Below are positions 7,198 to 11,647 of a stretch of DNA of 11,647 bases, piece by piece. The translations under genes and the position numbers were made by a program. This DNA is from Spirochaetia bacterium UBA5763. Lineage in GTDB: Bacteria; Spirochaetota; UBA4802; UBA5550. The number at the start of each line of letters is the position of its first letter. Position 1 is the stretch's first letter. The stretch covers positions 1 to 11,647 of the forward strand of contig DIEX01000017.1 in assembly GCA_002418835.1 (NCBI GenBank), in the 5' to 3' direction. A model generated the notes under the pieces. The model was not told where the DNA came from. It saw only the letters and a program-made list of their open reading frames with translations, and did no database searches.

Positions 7198-7225
7198 AAG
7201 GCCGCTCAATGAGCGGCCTTTTTTT
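7198..7225 (+). terminator. Second terminator between convergent dehydrogenase B and CoA-transferase B
   Basis: A perfect 10-bp stem (7198-7207 with 7211-7220, AAGGCCGCTC/GAGCGGCCTT) with a 3-nt loop is followed by a run of T on the plus strand. On the minus strand the same hairpin lies 35 bp beyond the CoA-transferase B stop, but the U-tract there is weak. It probably works mainly for plus-strand readthrough and partly for the minus strand. Confidence 0.8.
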
Positions 7226-7255
7226 ATGCGACATAATTAAACTGAATAAACTCAA

Positions 7256-8605
7256 TTAAACAACAAGTTTGCTGCTTCTGCGCCATATATTCAGTTCAGC
7301 AGCCTGCTTAATAAGTTCTTCCCTGAAATCAGGATGGGCAATCTCTATAAGCGCCTCTGCTCTCTGCCAAGTGGACTTACCCTTCATCTGCGCCGCACCA
7401 TACTCAGTTACAATGTAGTGAGTGATTGATCTGGGGCATGTTACAATAGTTCCCGGTGTCAGTGTGGGAACAATCCTCGAATGAAGCTCACCCTTTTTAT
7501 CTTTAAAAGTTGAACTTATACAGATAAGGCCTTTACCTCCGCGCGAATTGAACGCGCCCATTATGAAATCAAGCTGCCCTCCGGTGCCGGATATCTGCCT
7601 TGCCGCACTGGACTCAGATGCCACCTGTGAAAAAAGATCAACCTCAAGAGCGTTATTAATTGCAACCACCTTGTCATTAAGGCCTATTATTCTTGGATCA
7701 TTGGTATAGCTCACAGGGTATATGGCGCAGACCGGGTTATTATCAAGAAAATCATAGAGTTTCTTTGAACCCATTGCGAAAGTATAAACCATTTTTCCTT
7801 TGTCGATCATCTTCCTTTTGCCCGTAATTCTGCCGGACTCGTACATATCGACATATGAATCAGCAAGCATCTCAGTATGAACACCTATATCTTTCAGGTC
7901 ACTCTTCGCAATCATGCTGCCGACAACATTGGGGAGACCGCCAATCCCCAACTGAAGTGTAGCGCCATCCTCAATGAGATTCATCACGTGACCAGCAATA
8001 CCGAGATCAGCTTCACCCGGTATAACAGCAGGGAGTTCAATAAGCGGGCTCTGAGGGCCTTCTACAATCATATCGACTTCTGATATATGTATCGCCTCTG
8101 ACGCTCCTCCAAGGCATCTGGGATTATTGCTGTTGACTTCAACAATAACTTTCGCCGCTTTCTTGCAGTATGCGTAACCGATTGAATTTGAAGTGGAGAA
8201 GTTAAAAAATCCTTTCTCATCCATAGGCGCAACGCGGATAAACACCACATCCACCTTGTTATATTTTGCTACTACCCGGGGAGCCTGGTGATAGGTAAAA
8301 GGAATATAACTGGCAAGCCCCTGCTCTGAAAATTTTCTGGCAACTCCGGAGAAATGCCAGTCATCCCAGGTAAAGACCTCCCTCTTCGGATCAGCTTCAA
8401 CACATTTCAGCGGTCTTGTCCTTGTTGTTGTTACTATTATTACATCCTTAAGCTCATCTTTTCTTTTTGCAAGGGCCTCATCCATTGCTTCAACAACCTG
8501 TATGAACTCACCCATAAAAATTACATCTCCGGATTTGACACAGATAGCAGCTTCATCAGCGCTCCGGAGTTTTTCTCTGTACTGATCCCGCCAGACATTA
8601 CTCAT
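7256..8605 (-). CDS. Acetyl-CoA hydrolase/transferase-family CoA-transferase B (carboxylate CoA-transferase)
   Basis: This 449-residue paralog of CoA-transferase A shares the fold and expected glutamyl-CoA mechanism, with GVHTEM at 241-246 (E245), LGIGGLPN at 219-226 and GTGGQLDF at 340-347. The reading frame stays open upstream to 8776. However, ATG 8605 gives a protein that aligns with copy A from the first residue with no gap, and the extra upstream codons overlap regulator B, so 8605 is the start. A GGGG about ten bases upstream is a modest ribosome site. It follows regulator B after 46 bp and closes the kinase B / regulator B / transferase operon. Differences from copy A (98 residues) cluster in the first 60 residues, around 92-126, at 193-209 and at the C-terminus. 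The catalytic and CoA-binding blocks are unchanged, so both copies should be active, perhaps with different acid preferences. Confidence 0.92.
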   Translation of the reverse strand: MSNVWRDQYREKLRSADEAAICVKSGDVIFMGEFIQVVEAMDEALAKRKDELKDVIIVTTTRTRPLKCVEADPKREVFTWDDWHFSGVARKFSEQGLASYIPFTYHQAPRVVAKYNKVDVVFIRVAPMDEKGFFNFSTSNSIGYAYCKKAAKVIVEVNSNNPRCLGGASEAIHISEVDMIVEGPQSPLIELPAVIPGEADLGIAGHVMNLIEDGATLQLGIGGLPNVVGSMIAKSDLKDIGVHTEMLADSYVDMYESGRITGKRKMIDKGKMVYTFAMGSKKLYDFLDNNPVCAIYPVSYTNDPRIIGLNDKVVAINNALEVDLFSQVASESSAARQISGTGGQLDFIMGAFNSRGGKGLICISSTFKDKKGELHSRIVPTLTPGTIVTCPRSITHYIVTEYGAAQMKGKSTWQRAEALIEIAHPDFREELIKQAAELNIWRRSSKLVV

Positions 8606-8651
8606 TTCTGCTATTTCCCCTTCTTTATTTATTTTCTTTATATAAAAGTCT

Positions 8652-9332
8652 TTATTTAATTTCCTGCTCCTCAACTTTCTGCACCCAGAGAATTGCCCTG
8701 GCCATAAGCTCATTTGATGAAGAGAGGTTAAGCTTCTCTTTAATCCTCTCCCTGTATGTGCCGATTGTATTAACATTAAGATTTAATGCTTTGCCAATCT
8801 CGTTTCTTCTGTACCCTTTCCCCATCATCCTGAAGATCTCGAGTTCCCTGTCGGTCAGTACTGACGAAGGGTCCTTTTCAAGGTCAAAAGATGTTCCCTC
8901 AACAGCCCGGCCTGTTAAAGAACTGAGTATTCTGTCATTAATAGCATCACTTACATATATCTTCCCCGCAAGGACATGTCTTATTGCAGCAGTTACGTTA
9001 CCCGACATCTCCTGCTTCATGATATAACCCTTTGCTCCGGACTTGAGTGCTCGCTCTGCAAATATCTTTTCATCATGCATTGAAAGAACCAGAACAGGTA
9101 TATTGAGGTTATTGTCATTAATAAATTTTACCAGCTCCAGTCCGCTGGTATCTTTCAGTGTAATATCAGCAATAACAAGATCAGGATTAAGCTGCCTGAC
9201 TTTTTTTGTTGCAGAGAATACATCCTCTGCTTCGCCGCACACCTCCATATCCGGCTCTTCATTAATAAGTTGTATCAGCCCCTTTCTGAAGATGGGGTGA
9301 TCCTCAACGATGAATATCTGTGATTTCTTCAT
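8652..9332 (-). CDS. NarL/FixJ-type response regulator B (REC plus LuxR-type HTH)
   Basis: This 226-residue paralog of regulator A has a receiver domain with acidic E10 and D11, acceptor D56 in IADITLKD, S84 and K106. The C-terminal LuxR-type helix-turn-helix begins at about 159 (LTDRELEIFRMM) and ends with the same NVNTIGTYRERIKEKL recognition segment as copy A. Residues 81-111, which include the alpha4-beta5 dimer face, are identical in both copies. Divergence is concentrated in the linker (131-158) and the C-terminal tail. The start overlaps kinase B by 29 bp, exactly as in copy A. AGGTGAG just upstream of the ATG is a good ribosome site lying within kinase B codons. It probably pairs with kinase B and may bind the same DNA sites as regulator A. 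Confidence 0.92.
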   Translation of the reverse strand: MKKSQIFIVEDHPIFRKGLIQLINEEPDMEVCGEAEDVFSATKKVRQLNPDLVIADITLKDTSGLELVKFINDNNLNIPVLVLSMHDEKIFAERALKSGAKGYIMKQEMSGNVTAAIRHVLAGKIYVSDAINDRILSSLTGRAVEGTSFDLEKDPSSVLTDRELEIFRMMGKGYRRNEIGKALNLNVNTIGTYRERIKEKLNLSSSNELMARAILWVQKVEEQEIK

Positions 9333-11109
9333 AGCTCACCTGCTTCCAGTCCCATTCGGCCTTTTTATTATTCATTCTCGGGAACGTAAGAAGAATGTAA
9401 GTTCCATTTCCCGGTTCACTGTTCACCTCAAGTCCTCCGCCGATTGCCCTGGCCCTGTATTTCATAAGGCTCTGCCCCATGCCGTTCGAAGCAATTTCTT
9501 TCGGATCAAATCCTTTGCCGTCATCTTCAACAGAGATATACAGGTTATCCTCATTTGAAAAGTACGTTATAATAATTTCACTACAGGATGCATGCTTCAC
9601 TGCATTATTCACAGCCTCCTGTACAATATAAAACATATTAATCGCTATCTGACTGTTATATATTATTTCGAATATATTAAAATTATGAAAAATACAGCTT
9701 ATACCGAACATCTTTTCTGCCCGTAATGCCAGGTCCCTGATTGCGAAACTGAATCCGTTCTCTTCAAGGGAAACAGGACATAGACCCCTGGCCGCACCCC
9801 TTGTTTTATCAAGGGCTTCTTTCATATATTCATGGATCTCACCTGCAAGCGTTATCTCAGAATTACCAGAAGCTTTAAGCCGGTTTTCAAGGAGAGAGCA
9901 CATGGCCTCCACCCCCACCAGATGCTGTCCCAGGTCATCATGGAGATACTGCCCGATATTATATCGTTCCCTCCCTGTTGCTTCCAGAACCTCTTTTTCA
10001 AGCCTTATCTCATCAGTGACATCATAACCGACCCATATTATGCACTTCTCCCCCTGAAGTTCAATCAGGTCAGCAGAGAGTGAAAATGTCCGAAGGCCCT
10101 TAACCCTGGAATTTACATGGGTTTCATAATCCCGGAGTTTCCCTTTGGATTCAAGTTCAGCAACAAATTTTTTCCTGTCATCCTTATACTTAAAAAAATT
10201 TATGTCAGTTGATGTTCTGCCGATAATCTCCTCTTTGGTGCAGCCCACAAAAGCGCAATAGCTTTCATTAACATCTATATACCGCCCCTCGGCAAGAGTT
10301 GTTATTGAACTGGGAGCGGGACTCGCCTGGAAAGCCTTTGAGTACTTTTCATCAGAGATCCGGAGTCTCTCTTCATTCATTTTAAGTTCTGTTATGTCAG
10401 TAAAGATAAACATGCACCCCATAACTTTCCGGTTGTAATCAAAAAAAAGGCGCGGTGTTGCTATTACATAGAAAACTTTATTTTTTTTTCTCGAACTTAT
10501 AAACTCAAGATACAGCGGAACACTTTCCGCCTTCTCGTTCATAAGAATAAGCCACTTGTTAACCAGCTTCTCATCAAAAAACTCATTGATATGATGGCCG
10601 ATGATATCCTTTTTTGATGAACCAATAATCCTGCATATTTCGGAGGAGGCAAATCTCACAATCCCCCGGTTATCATGAAAGGCCATAGCGCCCCTGAGGT
10701 GGTCTGCAATAGAATCGATTAGCAGCCCGCCGTCATTAACAAGCCGCTGAGGAGTAACCTGCTCCGATATATCATAGAGAGTTGCAAAATAAAGTGACTT
10801 TTCAGAATCGTATGAAATGGTTGCGGAGATCAATTTTTTCGGAATTTTTTCTTTAATGGAACACCAGAATTTGCCGGACTTTGGAGCAGCACGATCAGGT
10901 ATATCCGGAAGTGAATCAATCGGCGTAAAGGGATAATCATAATTGATGAGATCGTGCCAGTTTCTGTTTTTTATTTTTTCCCTGGAAAAGCCTGTTATAT
11001 TAATCAGTTCATCATTGAATTCAATAATATTAAGATTATTATCAAGTACCAGAGCTGCAAGCCCGGACTGGGTAATCAGATCTTTTTGTTTAAAAATTTT
11101 TTCATTCAT
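9304..11109 (-). CDS. Soluble multi-PAS sensor histidine kinase B (HisKA_3/NarX type)
   Basis: This 601-residue cytosolic kinase aligns with kinase A without a single gap at a constant offset of 14 residues. PAS-like modules lie at about 11-116, 131-244 and 252-369. The phospho-acceptor is H390 in QYLHDDLGQH. The ATPase domain shows N502 in EAVNNAVKH, D529 in VEDDGKGF, a GMGQ box and a GNGT box. No membrane segment is seen, so the signal must be intracellular or membrane-permeant. By hand count identity to kinase A is about 46% over the first PAS region, 56% over the second, 72% over the third and 56-61% in the kinase core. The ATG at 11109 has a weak GGA seven bases upstream. It is first in its operon and is insulated from the upstream thiolase gene by a terminator. 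Ligand unknown; no haem- or flavin-binding residues could be identified with confidence. Confidence 0.92.
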   Translation of the reverse strand: MNEKIFKQKDLITQSGLAALVLDNNLNIIEFNDELINITGFSREKIKNRNWHDLINYDYPFTPIDSLPDIPDRAAPKSGKFWCSIKEKIPKKLISATISYDSEKSLYFATLYDISEQVTPQRLVNDGGLLIDSIADHLRGAMAFHDNRGIVRFASSEICRIIGSSKKDIIGHHINEFFDEKLVNKWLILMNEKAESVPLYLEFISSRKKNKVFYVIATPRLFFDYNRKVMGCMFIFTDITELKMNEERLRISDEKYSKAFQASPAPSSITTLAEGRYIDVNESYCAFVGCTKEEIIGRTSTDINFFKYKDDRKKFVAELESKGKLRDYETHVNSRVKGLRTFSLSADLIELQGEKCIIWVGYDVTDEIRLEKEVLEATGRERYNIGQYLHDDLGQHLVGVEAMCSLLENRLKASGNSEITLAGEIHEYMKEALDKTRGAARGLCPVSLEENGFSFAIRDLALRAEKMFGISCIFHNFNIFEIIYNSQIAINMFYIVQEAVNNAVKHASCSEIIITYFSNEDNLYISVEDDGKGFDPKEIASNGMGQSLMKYRARAIGGGLEVNSEPGNGTYILLTFPRMNNKKAEWDWKQVSYEEITDIHR

Positions 11110-11220
11110 GACAATATCCGGTAAATTAATTGTTCCATACTATCCGACCATACTGTCAATCCCTTTTTCCACCCATTAATTCAGTGTTCACCTCCATAAT
11201 AATTAACAATTTAATGAAAG
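11110..11220 (-). other. Leader region of kinase B with an orphan Shine-Dalgarno
   Basis: GGAGGTGA (minus strand, 11195-11188) is a full match to the usual 16S anti-Shine-Dalgarno, yet no gene of any size follows. The only reading frames here are 13 codons (ATG 11197 to TGA 11156) and its internal ATG at 11176. This may be a leader peptide or the remains of a lost gene start. Confidence 0.3.
11129..11159 (-). promoter_or_regulatory. Possible promoter of the kinase B operon, overlapped by an operator-like site and direct repeats
   Basis: On the minus strand a perfect -35 TTGACA (11159-11154) is followed after 19 bp by AACAAT (11134-11129), a weak -10. The spacing is long, so the call is tentative. 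The spacer holds the direct repeat AGTATGG twice (plus-strand CCATACT at 11135-11141 and 11148-11154). GACCATACTGTCA (11146-11158) covers the -35 and resembles the palindrome at 5734-5747. Confidence 0.35.
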
Positions 11221-11265
11221 AATAAAAAAAAGTCTCTGCCATGACTAATCATGATAGAGACTTTA
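11221..11265 (-). terminator. Intrinsic terminator of the thiolase operon
   Basis: Inverted repeat AAAGTCTCT (11229-11237) with AGAGACTTT (11256-11264) has an inner extension pairing ATGA with TCAT, broken by one mismatch. On the minus strand the stem is followed by eight U residues. It starts about 50 bp after the thiolase stop codon, so kinase B is likely to have its own promoter. Confidence 0.88.
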
Positions 11266-11315
11266 AATTAATACAAAAATGAAATTTGATTACTAATAAA
11301 AGCGATTCATACTAT

Positions 11316-11647
11316 CTATCTTTCGAATACCATCGCCATACCCATACCGCCTCCGATACACATGGATACTATACCGGTTGAGAAATTCTTTCTCTTCATC
11401 TGGTACATTGTTGTTACTGTCATCCTTGCGCCTGTACATCCTATGGGGTGGCCAAGAGATATTCCGCTTCCAAGCTGATTCGGGAATTCATTGTCAAGGC
11501 CAAGCTCCCTGAAACAGCCTATTGCCTGGGATGCGAATGCTTCGTTTATCTCCACCATGTCAAAATCCTTAATTGTCATTCCTGCAAGTTTCATCGCCTT
11601 CCTCATCGCAGGTACAGGGCCAAGTCCCATATATGCAGGGTCAACTC
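11316..11647 (-). CDS. Thiolase (acetyl-CoA C-acyltransferase/acetyltransferase), C-terminal part; 5' end outside window
   Basis: The last 109 complete codons of a thiolase run to TAG at 11318-11316. The reading frame is open to the window edge, and the ATG at 11630 is internal. Three signature blocks identify the family. NEAFASQ carries the active-site asparagine/glutamate segment. SLGHPIGCTGAR has the catalytic histidine in GHP. SMCIGGGMGMAM has the second active-site cysteine. Thiolases cleave 3-ketoacyl-CoA to acetyl-CoA plus a shortened acyl-CoA, or condense two acetyl-CoA in reverse, as the last beta-oxidation step. The full protein should be about 390-400 residues, so roughly a quarter is visible. 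Whether it is the degradative or biosynthetic type cannot be decided from this part. Its link to beta-oxidation agrees with the nearby acyl-CoA dehydrogenases. Confidence 0.93.
   Translation of the reverse strand, partial: VDPAYMGLGPVPAMRKAMKLAGMTIKDFDMVEINEAFASQAIGCFRELGLDNEFPNQLGSGISLGHPIGCTGARMTVTTMYQMKRKNFSTGIVSMCIGGGMGMAMVFER

Larger units (their letters stand above)
5845..11109. repeat. Diverged gene-block duplication, copy B
   Basis: The block comprises dehydrogenase B (complete), CoA-transferase B, regulator B and kinase B. The two blocks are separated by the bcd-like gene and the divergent control region, so the second block was placed beside it in the same orientation. Confidence 0.85.

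Noticed and set aside
8606..8776. N-terminal extension of CoA-transferase B (57 extra codons)
   Set aside because: It overlaps regulator B, has no counterpart in CoA-transferase A, and the 449-residue form from ATG 8605 matches copy A from the first residue.
1..11109. Assembly artefact as the explanation for the repeated gene block
   Set aside because: The copies differ at many third positions and at 22% or more of residues in three of the four families, with different intergenic sequences, so they are real paralogs.
1..11647. Insertion sequences, attachment sites, CRISPR, tRNA or rRNA
   Set aside because: No transposase, spaced short repeats, cloverleaf or conserved rRNA sequence was seen on either strand.

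Overview
The window is an accessory-metabolism region of a bacterium with moderately low GC. It carries short-chain acyl-CoA and beta-oxidation genes: two or more acyl-CoA dehydrogenases, a thiolase and two CoA-transferases. These are interleaved with two soluble PAS-histidine-kinase/NarL-type response-regulator pairs. Such a set fits a Gram-negative anaerobe that oxidises or ferments carboxylic acids (Desulfobacterota, Deferribacterota or a syntroph). That placement is inference from gene content, as no taxonomic marker lies in the window.

Layout. Positions 1-140 (+) are the last 45 codons of an acyl-CoA dehydrogenase. Two strong hairpins follow (176-268). The minus strand then carries, in order of transcription, bcd-like acyl-CoA dehydrogenase (5489-4326), PAS histidine kinase A (4208-2367), response regulator A (2395-1703) and CoA-transferase A (1639-290). 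A 355-bp divergent intergenic region (5490-5844) holds operator-like palindromes. Acyl-CoA dehydrogenase B follows on the plus strand (5845-7047), then two terminators. A second minus-strand set comes next: kinase B (11109-9304), regulator B (9332-8652) and CoA-transferase B (8605-7256). A minus-strand terminator at 11221-11265 separates it from the 3' end of a thiolase gene (11647-11316).

The main result is that the window contains two diverged copies of one four-gene block: acyl-CoA dehydrogenase running toward a convergent CoA-transferase / response regulator / histidine kinase operon. Ungapped hand counts give 42/45 identity for the dehydrogenase C-termini, 351/449 (78%) for the CoA-transferases, 163/226 (72%) for the regulators and about 349/601 (58%) for the kinases. 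Kinase and regulator genes overlap by exactly 29 bp in both copies. The first PAS domain has diverged most. The regulator recognition helix is identical.

How the genes may work together (inference): each cytosolic kinase senses an intracellular cue, possibly a carboxylate, a CoA ester or redox state. It phosphorylates its regulator, which controls activation of a short-chain acid by the co-transcribed CoA-transferase and its oxidation by the acyl-CoA dehydrogenases and thiolase. The two copies may respond to different acids or conditions while acting on a shared set of DNA sites. No RNA genes, insertion sequences, CRISPR arrays or transport genes were seen.
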